A stretch of 64,000 nucleotides of DNA from Asticcacaulis sp. YBE204 (lineage in GTDB: Bacteria > Pseudomonadota > Alphaproteobacteria > Caulobacterales > Caulobacteraceae): NCBI RefSeq assembly GCF_000495855.1, contig NZ_AWGF01000005.1:1-64000 (forward strand). Reading direction: 5' to 3'. Shown in pieces: positions 27,077-35,587 of the stretch. Position 1 is the first letter of the stretch. Each line of letters opens with the position of its first letter. Made by a program: the position numbers and the translations under genes. The notes under the pieces are model-generated. The model ran no database searches and was not told where the DNA came from. It worked only from the letters and a program-made list of their open reading frames with translations.

Positions 27077-28687
27077 TTATTTTATGAGCAGACTTAGTTT
27101 CTTTCGCAAATCGGAAGGGACAAAGGGCTTTGAGATGAAATCATTCATTCCTGCCTGGATGCATTCATCGCGCGTTGCTGACATGGCGTGCGCCGTTACA
27201 CCTATTATCGGCGTTGGCAAATGGTTATTACCCTGTTCGACGGCCCTGATCTCGCGCGTTGCCGTATATCCGTCCATGACAGGCATTTGGACGTCCATCA
27301 GAATAGCTGCATAGGTTCTCGCCTTAACACTCTCAACAGCGATCGCGCCATTGCGGGCTACGTCAACCTCGTAGCCAAACCCCTCCAGCAAGGTTGCGGC
27401 CACCAGTATATTGGGCTCGTAGTCCTCTACTAGCAAGACGTATCCCTTCGTTTCCGGGACTTCTTCAGCCTTTACCGATACCCCATCCTTCTCTGTCCCT
27501 GGGCTCACCGCGAGGGTAAGCGGCAGGTGCACGGTAAATCGCGTGCCGACGCCAACATCGCTGTCCACTGTAATGGTACCGTGCATCAGTTCAGCCAAGG
27601 TCTTGCTGATGGCCAGACCCAGCCCCGTACCACCGAACTTGCGGCTGATCGTGTTATCCGCCTGAGTAAACTTGTCGAAGATCCTCGTGAGCTGACCCGG
27701 TTCAATACCGCTGCCCGTATCGCTTACACTGATAGAGACGAATTCATGGCCATCCTGTTCGCCCGGTATCGTCGAGACATCGATGCTAACATTGCCCTGT
27801 TCTGTGAACTTGACGGCGTTTCCACATAGATTGGTCAAAATCTGCCGAATTCGGGTGGGATCTCCCTGAAACCATTTTCCCTGGATATGATCCAGGCCTA
27901 ACCGAACCTCGAGACCCTTTTCATGGGCGCGCGGCGTTAACATCTCCGCCGTTTCGGTTAGCAACAGATCCAGTCTGAACGCAATCGCTTCGATCTCGAT
28001 GCCACTGGCTTCGATTTTGGCGATGTCGAGCAAATCGTTGATCAGCATCAGCAGGCTTTCGCCGCTCCCGTTTAGGGTCGAAATATATTTCTGCTGCTGC
28101 GGCGTTAACGGGCTGCTTCTCGCGAGGATGTGCGACAAGCCGAGAATGGCGTTCATCGGGGTTCGGATCTCGTGGCTCATATTGGCCAGAAACTCGCTTT
28201 TTGCGTTATTGGCGGCAATGGCCTTCTCTACAGCCGCCGTCAACGCTACTTCACTTTCGGCCCGCTCAAGAAGATAGGCGCGCATGCGATACTGACGTCG
28301 ACGGTCTCGCAGCGCCGCCCGCACGGTGCTTAGAAAATTATCGAGATGGACCGGTCGCTTGATCAGCGTCATGTGGCCCACCTGGGTGAGTCGATTAAGC
28401 AGCGCCATCTGATCAGCATCCGGGCGCGTCAGCACTATGACGGGCAGGTCTGACCACTCCGGCTGGTTACTAAGCGTCGCCTGCAGCCTGCCAGATTTAT
28501 CGCCGATCACCGCTTCCTGACTGATGACCAGACAGGCCGCGCCGACTTTCAGCTCGTTGCATACCTCGTTGAGGCCGGGACAGATTTCCACAGCGATATT
28601 TTCTTTAAGCAAAAGCGCCTTGGTCATCGCGCTGTCGCGCGACGTCGGAGCCAGCACGAGCACGCGTTTCTCGAATTCGCTACTCAT
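27077..28687 (-). CDS. Hybrid histidine kinase with N-terminal pseudo-receiver
   Basis: A 536-residue cytoplasmic hybrid kinase. Residues 1-125 look like a receiver domain but the phosphorylated Asp position reads ACLVISQEAV, without Asp, while LIKRP keeps the conserved Lys; it is probably a non-phosphorylated receiver. A coiled linker follows, then HisKA with NMSHEIRTP (His 172), HATPase with NLCGNAVKFTE and GGTGLGLAIS, and a C-terminal receiver with ILMDVQMPVMDG (Asp 465). It overlaps the upstream KaiC-like gene by 8 bp, so the two are co-translated. It probably senses the KaiC-like ATPase. It shares its layout with the 37222-39570 kinase. Confidence 0.93.
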   Translation of the reverse strand: MSSEFEKRVLVLAPTSRDSAMTKALLLKENIAVEICPGLNEVCNELKVGAACLVISQEAVIGDKSGRLQATLSNQPEWSDLPVIVLTRPDADQMALLNRLTQVGHMTLIKRPVHLDNFLSTVRAALRDRRRQYRMRAYLLERAESEVALTAAVEKAIAANNAKSEFLANMSHEIRTPMNAILGLSHILARSSPLTPQQQKYISTLNGSGESLLMLINDLLDIAKIEASGIEIEAIAFRLDLLLTETAEMLTPRAHEKGLEVRLGLDHIQGKWFQGDPTRIRQILTNLCGNAVKFTEQGNVSIDVSTIPGEQDGHEFVSISVSDTGSGIEPGQLTRIFDKFTQADNTISRKFGGTGLGLAISKTLAELMHGTITVDSDVGVGTRFTVHLPLTLAVSPGTEKDGVSVKAEEVPETKGYVLLVEDYEPNILVAATLLEGFGYEVDVARNGAIAVESVKARTYAAILMDVQMPVMDGYTATREIRAVEQGNNHLPTPIIGVTAHAMSATRDECIQAGMNDFISKPFVPSDLRKKLSLLIK

Positions 28688-30188
28688 CGCGCACGATCAG
28701 GAGATCACCCGGCCCCTGAAATACGGGGGTGCCGGTCAGAACGCCTTGGAAATCTGTCAGAGGTTTTCCAATGGATATCCCCTCTCCGCCCAACGAAAAC
28801 TCACGGATAGTGCGCTCGTGCTGACCATTTCGCTTTTTCAGCACAGAGACCAGTTGACGGACCTCCCCCTTGGCCTCGAAGTAACGGAACAGGATTACTG
28901 TATCCGCCAGATAGCTGGTATCGATACTGGTTTTCATCGCCTGACCCAAAAGTCCGTGTTGCGCCACGACTAAAAAGGTGACAACGCCAAGATGGCCCAG
29001 ATAGGTTAGGAGTTCATGGAGCTGCGCAGTAAGAAAGCGTTCTTCCGGCATGGCATTCAGATAGCCGTTAAGGCTATCAATGACCACGACCCTGACCGAA
29101 CCCTGCCCATTGCCTTCCACCGCCTGTCGAACCCGGTGAGCGAATTCACCGGGTGAAAGTTCGGCGGGATCTATGGCGCGCACATCTATCAGACCTGAGT
29201 CGATAAACTCCCGTAAGGGCATGTTCAAACCGTCCGCGCGCTCCAGCATCGTCTCCTTACGCTCGTCAAAGGTGAACAGGACGCTGGCCTCACCTCGCCG
29301 GGCCGCTTCAACTGCGTACTGAATCGATAAGGACGACTTGCCGACTCCCGCCGGTCCCAGCAGCAGCACGCTTGTCCCGGACCTCAGGCCACCGCCGAGC
29401 ATAGCGTCCATTGAGGCTACACCACTTTTAACAAGTGCGCCTTCACGCGGAAAGGCATGCTCGTTGGCCACTATTCTCGGAAATACCGTCAGACCACCCT
29501 TAACAATCGTGAAGTCGTGGTAGCCCCCGCGATATTTCTGCCCCCTCAACTTCGTTATTCTTAGCCGGCGGCGCTCGGCGCCATATTCGGGCGACAACTG
29601 TTCGAGGCTGATTACTCCGTGCGCAATACTTTCTAACTGAAGCGCATCTTCGCCAGCCGAAGTCTTGTCGTCGAGAAACAAGACCGTACAGGCCCGTCCG
29701 GAAAAATATTGCTTCAGAGCAAGCACCTGCCGACGGAAACGCAGGGCATTTTGAGCGAGAAGTTTGATTTCGGATAGCGAGTCGATGATTACCCGGCGCG
29801 GCTTCAGACGATCAACAATATCCAGAATTTCCTTTGTCGTTATATTCAGTTCGACTTCAGACGGCTGGAACATGGTGTACTGATGTTCCGGATCCAGATC
29901 TCTTTCCTCGGGCAGAAGTTCAAAAATTTCCACACCCTCGAGGTTCATGCCATGCGAGTGCGCCACGGCCGCGAGTTCGTCCCTCGTCTCAGACAGGGTG
30001 ACATAGAGAACCTTCTCCCCGTTCCTGACGCCTTCCAAAAGAAATTGCAGGGACAAGGTGGTTTTGCCGGAACCCGGTGTTCCATGGACCAGGTAAACCC
30101 TGTCAGGCGGCAAACCGCCACCCAAGACGGTGTCGAGTTCAACCATGCCCGTTTTAATCAGGTGGGCTTCCCTTCTCAAATCCGACAT
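28680..30188 (-). CDS. KaiC-like double ATPase
   Basis: A protein of about 502 residues with two RecA/KaiC domains in tandem. Walker A motifs are GTPGSGKTT (about 36-44) and GPAGVGKSS (about 278-286); the KaiC-type acidic residues after the strand are TLSETRDEL and FTFDERKET. In the second domain the site equal to cyanobacterial Ser431/Thr432 reads SIDTSYLADTV, with a Ser kept and a Tyr in place of Thr. The ATG at 30188 is preferred to the TTG at 30254, because a palindrome sits right upstream of the TTG. It overlaps the hybrid kinase and should work with it. There is no kaiA or kaiB near, so a real clock is not implied. Confidence 0.9.
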   Translation of the reverse strand: MSDLRREAHLIKTGMVELDTVLGGGLPPDRVYLVHGTPGSGKTTLSLQFLLEGVRNGEKVLYVTLSETRDELAAVAHSHGMNLEGVEIFELLPEERDLDPEHQYTMFQPSEVELNITTKEILDIVDRLKPRRVIIDSLSEIKLLAQNALRFRRQVLALKQYFSGRACTVLFLDDKTSAGEDALQLESIAHGVISLEQLSPEYGAERRRLRITKLRGQKYRGGYHDFTIVKGGLTVFPRIVANEHAFPREGALVKSGVASMDAMLGGGLRSGTSVLLLGPAGVGKSSLSIQYAVEAARRGEASVLFTFDERKETMLERADGLNMPLREFIDSGLIDVRAIDPAELSPGEFAHRVRQAVEGNGQGSVRVVVIDSLNGYLNAMPEERFLTAQLHELLTYLGHLGVVTFLVVAQHGLLGQAMKTSIDTSYLADTVILFRYFEAKGEVRQLVSVLKKRNGQHERTIREFSLGGEGISIGKPLTDFQGVLTGTPVFQGPGDLLIVRDE

Positions 30189-30260
30189 TTTTTCAAGCCA
30201 ATAGTTGATCCGGTCGTAGCCAACCCATACCCCTGCCCAGTTTACAGAGCTCAATGAGGA

Positions 30261-30281
30261 TTATTTGGCCGTGCCAAATAA
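30261..30281. promoter_or_regulatory. 21-bp palindrome upstream of the KaiC-like gene
   Basis: A perfect inverted repeat TTATTTGGC-CGT-GCCAAATAA lies 73-93 bp before the preferred start (30188). Its half-site GCCAAAT is the same as in the hipBA palindromes at 20978 and 21019, though the arms are arranged with an extra spacer. It could be an operator for an XRE-type regulator, for example the one encoded at 31358. The -35 and -10 elements were not clear. Confidence 0.55.
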
Positions 30282-30461
30282 GACTTCAATGAATACAAAT
30301 TTCCTATAGTGATCTGCGGCCGACAGTATTTCTGGGTTGGGGACTTGCCAAGCGATCGCTATGCCATGTAGGGAAGACGGCCCATCGCACCATCTTAACC
30401 GGTTGGAAAGATTTTGACCCCTAAAATTGCATAACAAAGGTTTGCAGTGTGGGGTAGCTCC

Positions 30462-31295
30462 ATGGTCGCTTTCGAAAATACACCGCGTGTCCCGGGCAGA
30501 ATTCCAGCTTCACAAATGAAGAGTCCGTCCGGGGTTAATTCCCCCCCCACAAAGTCGTTCGCCCTGAGCATCAGTCTGCCCTACAGCCGAGCACAGCTGG
30601 CTTGCGCCCTGTTGGAAGAGCAGATTGACGTTTTCTACAGCCCAACGCGTCAGGTGGATACAGGCATCGTCTGCGGCTTTCGTGCCATGCCTCATTGGGC
30701 CTCCGCTGACCACGGCCTCGTTCCTTATACGGAACTCATCAGGGCCATGGCAGGTGAGGCCTTTGGACCATCCTTGTTTTGCACCGTCTTGCTCCAGGTA
30801 TTTCGCCAGTTGGCCCACTCCGGCGACAAGGTCATTCGCGTGTCGCTCGAAGAGTCAATGTTGCCGGTGGCACCCGTTTTTAGATTATTAAGTGCCTTGC
30901 TTCTCGAAAGCTGGATAGCGCCGGAACGCCTGGAAATGGAATTCCGCGGCCCTATGGCGGTTGAAACGCGCGCCATGAGTGAAGAAATGAGGCGAGCCGG
31001 GATAAGAGTTGGTCGTCTGGTTTCCGCATCAGGGGGAAATTTTGAGGGTGACTTTGAAATGAGTGACTTTGATAGCTTTACATTCTGGGCGCCGGAACTG
31101 ACAGGCAGCCGCTGGACGATAGAGCATGACCGGTGGCTGGGTCGCATGCAGGATCACGGAAAGGTGACCCTGCTCGCCGACGCGGACGGTCCCCGCCAGA
31201 TCGAATTTGCCCGGCTCAAAGGTTTTGATCTAATCGAAGGGGCCGCGACAGGTCCCTTGAGCCCCGAAGGAGAACTTCGAGAAATTATGTCGTAG
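30462..31295 (+). CDS. Degenerate EAL-domain protein
   Basis: A protein of about 277 residues, started at the ATG at 30462 (a GTG at 30447 is possible). It aligns by eye with EAL phosphodiesterases: FYSPTRQVDTGIVCGFRAMPHW fits YQPI...GYEALVRW, RLEMEFRG fits RLELEITE, and KVTLLADADG...GFDLIEGAATGPL fits the region ending in the QGY-FG motif. The key acidic residues are gone: EAL reads FRA, the DDFGTG motif reads RLVSAS and the AEGVE Glu reads ADADG. It cannot cleave c-di-GMP, but could bind it or act as a protein adaptor. It overlaps the next frame by 1 bp and is divergent from kaiC. Confidence 0.75.
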   Translation: MVAFENTPRVPGRIPASQMKSPSGVNSPPTKSFALSISLPYSRAQLACALLEEQIDVFYSPTRQVDTGIVCGFRAMPHWASADHGLVPYTELIRAMAGEAFGPSLFCTVLLQVFRQLAHSGDKVIRVSLEESMLPVAPVFRLLSALLLESWIAPERLEMEFRGPMAVETRAMSEEMRRAGIRVGRLVSASGGNFEGDFEMSDFDSFTFWAPELTGSRWTIEHDRWLGRMQDHGKVTLLADADGPRQIEFARLKGFDLIEGAATGPLSPEGELREIMS

Positions 31296-31357
31296 TGGAC
31301 ACCCTCCACTTATTTCACCAACACAGCAATGCCCTCAGGCGACCTTGTGAGAATACG

Positions 31358-31783
31358 ATGTTATCAGCACCAGCAATCCACCATTCCCAACATACTGGCA
31401 GCCCCAATGCTGTAGATATCCATGTGGGCGCCTGCGTTCGCGCACGGCGTAAGGCCCTTGGTTTTAGCCAGGAATATCTGGCCGAGCAAATAGGCCTGAC
31501 ATTCCAGCAAATACAGAAATATGAGAAAGGCACAAACCGCATAAGCGCGTCGAAACTATTCGATATCGCCACAGCGCTGAAGGTTCCGATCGTTTATTTT
31601 TTTGAGGGCTGCGGGCAGTCCCAAGGTGTTTATGCGGATTTCTCTCCCAGTGAGACATCGATCCAAAAATTCCTGAAGTCCCCCGAAGGGCTTACGCTCG
31701 CCAAATTTTTTCCTGAAATCAGATCTGCGAGTCAACGTCGACGACTGGTCGCCCTAGTGCGTACCCTAGCTGACGGGGTTTAA
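31358..31783 (+). CDS. XRE-family transcriptional regulator
   Basis: A 141-residue helix-turn-helix protein (the frame could start at 31295 with a GTG, but the extra 21 residues use rare codons). The HTH region VDIHVGACVRARRKALGFSQEYLAEQIGLTFQQIQKYEKGTNRIS is typical of a Caulobacterales family of short XRE regulators. The C-terminal 60 residues form a helical domain (LAKFFPEIRSASQRRRLVALVRTLADGV). It is a paralogue of the 40410-40874 protein. It lies behind the degenerate EAL gene and probably forms one unit with it. Its mRNA ends in a hairpin that overlaps its stop codon. Confidence 0.88.
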   Translation: MLSAPAIHHSQHTGSPNAVDIHVGACVRARRKALGFSQEYLAEQIGLTFQQIQKYEKGTNRISASKLFDIATALKVPIVYFFEGCGQSQGVYADFSPSETSIQKFLKSPEGLTLAKFFPEIRSASQRRRLVALVRTLADGV

Positions 31784-31800
31784 AGCGAAACCCCGTCAGC
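31769..31800 (+). terminator. 13-bp hairpin overlapping the XRE stop codon
   Basis: GCTGACGGGGTTT (31769-31781) pairs perfectly with AAACCCCGTCAGC (31788-31800) across a 6-base loop. The stem begins inside the last codons of the XRE gene and its TAA (31781-31783) straddles the stem and loop. No T-run follows. It should mark the 3' end of the transcript or protect it. Confidence 0.65.
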
Positions 31801-31921
31801 CAGCTCCCCGTCCTGCGACACTGGTTTCGGGTGTTTTCGTCTCACAGTCGATACAGGCTTTGCGCATCATGCTAAGCCGATACGGGTCGTCGAATCCGGT
31901 TGCTACGCGACCTTGACGAAC

Positions 31922-33139
31922 CTAAGGGGCAGGATCTGACGTCGTCTTGGCAGCATCGCACGCAGCGACAACACCAGTCCGGCAGGCTCGCTCGAAAGCA
32001 TCTTTGGCGTAGCGTCGCTGATCCGGGGATGGCCCGCCTAGTTCCCCTTTCATGAGCATGGTCGCGTACTCAAAACAGCTTTGCCCGAAGCGTGTGTTAC
32101 AATCCTGCAAATAAAGATCACGTGCTCTCTCGGGATTGGCCGCAATATTGCCTTCGCCATGACGCAGGATTTTTGCCAGCAGAGCGCACGCTGACAGGCC
32201 ATTATCACGACACGCGCGATTTAGATGATCCACGATGACGGGCATCTCGACGACCCCGACCTGACCGGCATACATCATGCTCGCCACACCGTAACATCCG
32301 TCACGGTCCCCGGCATCACAGGCGCGTTGATAGAGCGTGAAAGCTTCAGGAGTCGACATGGCGCCGCCCTCGCCGCGCAAAATCATTTCGGCATAGCGCG
32401 CACAGCCTTTCGAGGGGTCAAGGGCGCAGGCCTGTTTCAACCCCGCGCGCCCCAGACTAATGTCTTTGGGCCATTGCGTTCCGTCCAAGCTCCAGCGAGC
32501 AATGAGGTCACAGGCGTCATAATAACCCCTTTCGAAGCAGGACGTCTTCATCAGGGCAATCATTCCCGGTACGTCTCGCGCTTCAGCGCGGGCAAACGCT
32601 GCGTGGAATTCATCATACCCCGTGGGTCCAGGGCGTCTTGCCATCTGACACATGTCACTGACACCCATGGTGCACGCTTTCGTCGACATCTCTTTTGAGC
32701 CGCCGAAATCGACGGGGCCACCTTGCCCGGTTGTCATCATAACTGCCAGGTTCCGACATCCCCCTCCATCGCCGGCATTACAGGCCGTGCGATAGGCGGT
32801 GCGCGCTTCGCTGTACCGACCCAGTTTATGATACATGTTCGCCACATCGGTGCAGGCGGAAGGCAGCCCCCCCTCACAGGCATAGGTTTCGTACCGCAGC
32901 CCTTCGCCTATATTGGGTTTTACGCTATCATAGCCCACAAAAAATGCACCACCCAGCTTGGCGCAAGCTGATGGCGACCCAGCCCCTTCACGGCAGGCAT
33001 TCTTCCAATGCCCGATCGCCAGGCTGGTAGACGTCGCTTGGTCGCCGATCCGTTCTTCGCCGTCACTGGCCAAACCTGGTCCGGCGGAAAATGTCAGCCA
33101 TAGAACCAGCCAGAGGCCGAATCTGCACAAGATGGACAT
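31922..33139 (-). CDS. Exported Sel1/TPR-repeat protein
   Basis: A protein of about 405 residues when started at the ATG at 33139, which gives a clean signal peptide (FGLWLVLWLTFSAGPGLA); the frame extends upstream to 33235. The mature protein is made of repeated Sel1-type helix pairs with Cys spaced as ACxxG or CAKLG (for example GSPSACAKLGGAF, LPSACTDVANMY, GDGGGCRNLAVMM, GDRDGCYGVASMM, GLSACALLAKIL), about eight or nine copies. The Cys pairs probably form disulfides in the periplasm. Sel1 proteins usually bind partners. It sits between the EAL/XRE unit and the double-receiver gene. Confidence 0.85.
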   Translation of the reverse strand: MSILCRFGLWLVLWLTFSAGPGLASDGEERIGDQATSTSLAIGHWKNACREGAGSPSACAKLGGAFFVGYDSVKPNIGEGLRYETYACEGGLPSACTDVANMYHKLGRYSEARTAYRTACNAGDGGGCRNLAVMMTTGQGGPVDFGGSKEMSTKACTMGVSDMCQMARRPGPTGYDEFHAAFARAEARDVPGMIALMKTSCFERGYYDACDLIARWSLDGTQWPKDISLGRAGLKQACALDPSKGCARYAEMILRGEGGAMSTPEAFTLYQRACDAGDRDGCYGVASMMYAGQVGVVEMPVIVDHLNRACRDNGLSACALLAKILRHGEGNIAANPERARDLYLQDCNTRFGQSCFEYATMLMKGELGGPSPDQRRYAKDAFERACRTGVVAACDAAKTTSDPAP

Positions 33140-33284
33140 GGTGGCGGGCTTCCCGGATTTAAAAGTCTTGACAGGTGACTGGACCGCACTCACACGACGT
33201 GCGCATCGAGAGATATCATATGTAGCGTGCGACAAGCCTTACAAATACTGCAACTTTGTTCGGCCCAAGCGCCACGATGCGTCC

Positions 33285-34070
33285 TCATCCCTCCAGCAGC
33301 AAAGGCCGACGTAGAACGGATTCAAGCTTCAGAAGAAGAGCGTCGGGGGTGAAGGGTTTTGGCAGTTGTGCATCCGCGCCCAGCTTCTCGGTCGCACGCA
33401 ATACGTCACATTCAGAAACCCTCGCCTGAAGTCCCGCTGACATGGCAATAACGGGCACGGCGGGCCACGTCGTCTTAATGTGCCTCATGCCCTGAAGTCC
33501 GCCCATACCGGGCATGAAAACATCGCACAAGACGGCATCCACATGCGCAATATTGACGTCCTTGAACGCCTGCTCCATTGTTTCGGCTTCGTGGACGCAA
33601 TAGCCCGAAAATTCGAGAAGGCCTTTTATATAGGTCCGCAGCGTCCGGGAATCTTCGACGACCAAAACAGATTTTCGCCGTTCGACTGAGGCGGCCGTCT
33701 GGAAAGCCTGGCTGAAAATATGGCTGATATCGCCTTCGGTAAACGGTTTCCTCAAAACGAAGTCGGCTCGCGCCAGACGGGCGCGCTCCAGCGTATCGCT
33801 TATTGCTTCTCGTGAGGATCCGGCGGTCATCAGGACAATGGGCGCGTTACCCGTGCGTTTGCGATAGGCCGGTATATGGTCAATGGCATTATAGGGACCG
33901 ACAAACACGTCAAGAAAGACGGCTTGCACCTGGTAAACCGACAACGCGTCGTGGCCCTCTCGCAGGGTGAGAAAATGAAGGTAATTCCATCCCGGCTGCC
34001 CTGAAATCATCTTGCCGATAAGTGTCGCCTGGACGGAGCTATCCTCAATAATCAGAGCAGTTTTAGTCAT
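33285..34070 (-). CDS. Tandem receiver-domain protein
   Basis: A 261-residue protein made of two response-regulator receivers and no output domain. The first (1-125) has acidic IIEDSS, Asp 54 in VFLDVFVG and KPF; the second (about 132-258) has VVEDSR, Asp 183 in LCDVFMPGMGG and PKPFTP. Both phosphorylation sites are intact. It may act as a phosphate relay or sink for the hybrid kinases of this region, which have receivers of their own. It is transcribed from the minus strand with about 100 bp before the glucokinase-like gene. Confidence 0.9.
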   Translation of the reverse strand: MTKTALIIEDSSVQATLIGKMISGQPGWNYLHFLTLREGHDALSVYQVQAVFLDVFVGPYNAIDHIPAYRKRTGNAPIVLMTAGSSREAISDTLERARLARADFVLRKPFTEGDISHIFSQAFQTAASVERRKSVLVVEDSRTLRTYIKGLLEFSGYCVHEAETMEQAFKDVNIAHVDAVLCDVFMPGMGGLQGMRHIKTTWPAVPVIAMSAGLQARVSECDVLRATEKLGADAQLPKPFTPDALLLKLESVLRRPLLLEG

Positions 34071-34167
34071 GACGTTAATCGGAATCTTCCGGCTGTATTT
34101 TCTGAACGTTAAGGTGCCACGGGATCATTAATAAAAAGGTGGGCGCTTTAGCGGCGTCTCACCACGC

Positions 34168-35112
34168 CTATTGGAATAGGGTTGAGAGACCGATCAGCTC
34201 GATATCACGAGCTTTGATGACATAGATCGGAATATCCTTCACATAGCCATGCAGACGGCCCTTGTCCGCGACGCGATCTGCAAATTCGGTCCAGGTGAAC
34301 AGGCCTTCAACAATGTGGATGAGTTCGCCCGCGAGATAAACGCCTCCGCGGGCGCCCGCCATAAGCGCGGCGTCTGATGTCGCGTCTGCAAGGAAGGTCT
34401 GGCACAGTCTAACGGCAGCCAGTGCGGTTGGATCACCCTGCCGTGCCAGCAAAGCAATGGCAAATGGCGTCGTCGGGCTAATATCGTCTGGATTAATGTC
34501 CGAAAGACAATTGTGAATATCGACGAGGCCGGTCAAGGAGACGGCCCGTTCGCGGGACACATGTCCGTATTTCCGCTCCAGATGCCGATAGATTTTTAGT
34601 TCCAGTTCATTGCGCACTGGTAAATCGGAGTGGCCACCCTCGCACGGCAGGATGAGGGTTTCACCGAGATGATCTGGGACCATCCCGGCCGTCCCCAAGC
34701 CGCGCCCTGTGCCGATCAAAACACTGATCTGGTCCGGATCACCGACACCACCACAAACCTTTTCAAGATCGGCATTTTTCAGGCGTCGAACGGCCATGGC
34801 CTTGGCCACGCAGTCATTCACAATATGAAGTCGCTGCACGCCGACTAAATCGCGCAGGTAATCCCGCGTCAGTAGATAACCATGATTGGGCATGGTCAAC
34901 CCCCCATCAATCTCCCATCCACCCGCTGACAGGGCGGTCGCCACGATAGCGGGGTCCCCGTGACCGGTCATAAATTCGGTCACACTTTGCCTAAACTGGT
35001 GCAATGATCGACAGGGATAATAGCTCGCCTCATCGTGTCGTTGGCCCTGTTCGACCAGAGCCAGTTTCAGATGTGCGCTATTGGACACATCGGCCAAAAG
35101 TACGAGCCCCAT
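34168..35112 (-). CDS. Divergent glucokinase-like protein
   Basis: A 314-residue member of the bacterial glucokinase (Glk) family. Several motifs are kept: VNDCVAKAMAV, with the Asp that acts as catalytic base in Glk; CEGGHSDLP; SLTGLVDIHN; and GARGGVYLAGELI. The ATP phosphate-1 loop that normally reads DxGGTNxR is ADVSNSAHLK, so the usual Gly-Gly-Thr-Asn is lost, and GxGTGLG is GTGRGLG. This suggests altered nucleotide binding or a regulatory role. It lies upstream of the tandem receiver gene on the same strand. True glucokinase activity is doubtful. Confidence 0.8.
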   Translation of the reverse strand: MGLVLLADVSNSAHLKLALVEQGQRHDEASYYPCRSLHQFRQSVTEFMTGHGDPAIVATALSAGGWEIDGGLTMPNHGYLLTRDYLRDLVGVQRLHIVNDCVAKAMAVRRLKNADLEKVCGGVGDPDQISVLIGTGRGLGTAGMVPDHLGETLILPCEGGHSDLPVRNELELKIYRHLERKYGHVSRERAVSLTGLVDIHNCLSDINPDDISPTTPFAIALLARQGDPTALAAVRLCQTFLADATSDAALMAGARGGVYLAGELIHIVEGLFTWTEFADRVADKGRLHGYVKDIPIYVIKARDIELIGLSTLFQ

Positions 35113-35587
35113 ATCAGCCTCCCAAGGCGAAAATTTTTATTAAGTATTTCACCACAATTATGGGACAAGTATTGAGATTGCGTTATGATGTGAGCAACTC
35201 GGCCACCTTTCATTAGGGGTTCATCCTGGAGGGATAATTCCGCACGGCGAATACCAGGAACGATTACCGACGTCTGGGCGGAATAGCAGGACGACCTCAT
35301 AACGCCTGCACGGTCGGTGACGGCTCGTCGATCATACCAAAGCGCGTGACGCCGAAAGCTCCGATCCATCTGGCACACAGTCGCTACAGCTTAGGCGTCT
35401 ACCCGAAGCGCACTGATGTAACGGCTAGAGGTCAGATTCTGTGCAATATCAGAATCATTGATTGCAGCTATTATATGCCTGGCCGGACTATCTATGACCC
35501 TACTGGGCATAGTGTGGCTAAGATCGAATCATCCGGCCCACACGCATACCCACGTGACAATGGAAATAAGGCATGGTTATCCTCAGG
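35113..35587. other. Intergenic stretch before trpB
   Basis: About 475 bases between the glucokinase-like start and the trpB stop. A plus-strand frame from a TTG at 35458 to 35658 begins with a good membrane-like stretch (IAAIICLAGLSMTLLGIVW), but it starts with TTG, lacks a ribosome site and overlaps trpB, so it is not called. No RNA or repeat was found. Confidence 0.5.

Noticed and set aside
27077-30188. A true Kai circadian clock
   Set aside because: Only a KaiC-like protein is present. KaiA and KaiB are not in the window and the Thr432 site is changed to Tyr, so a clock is not supported.
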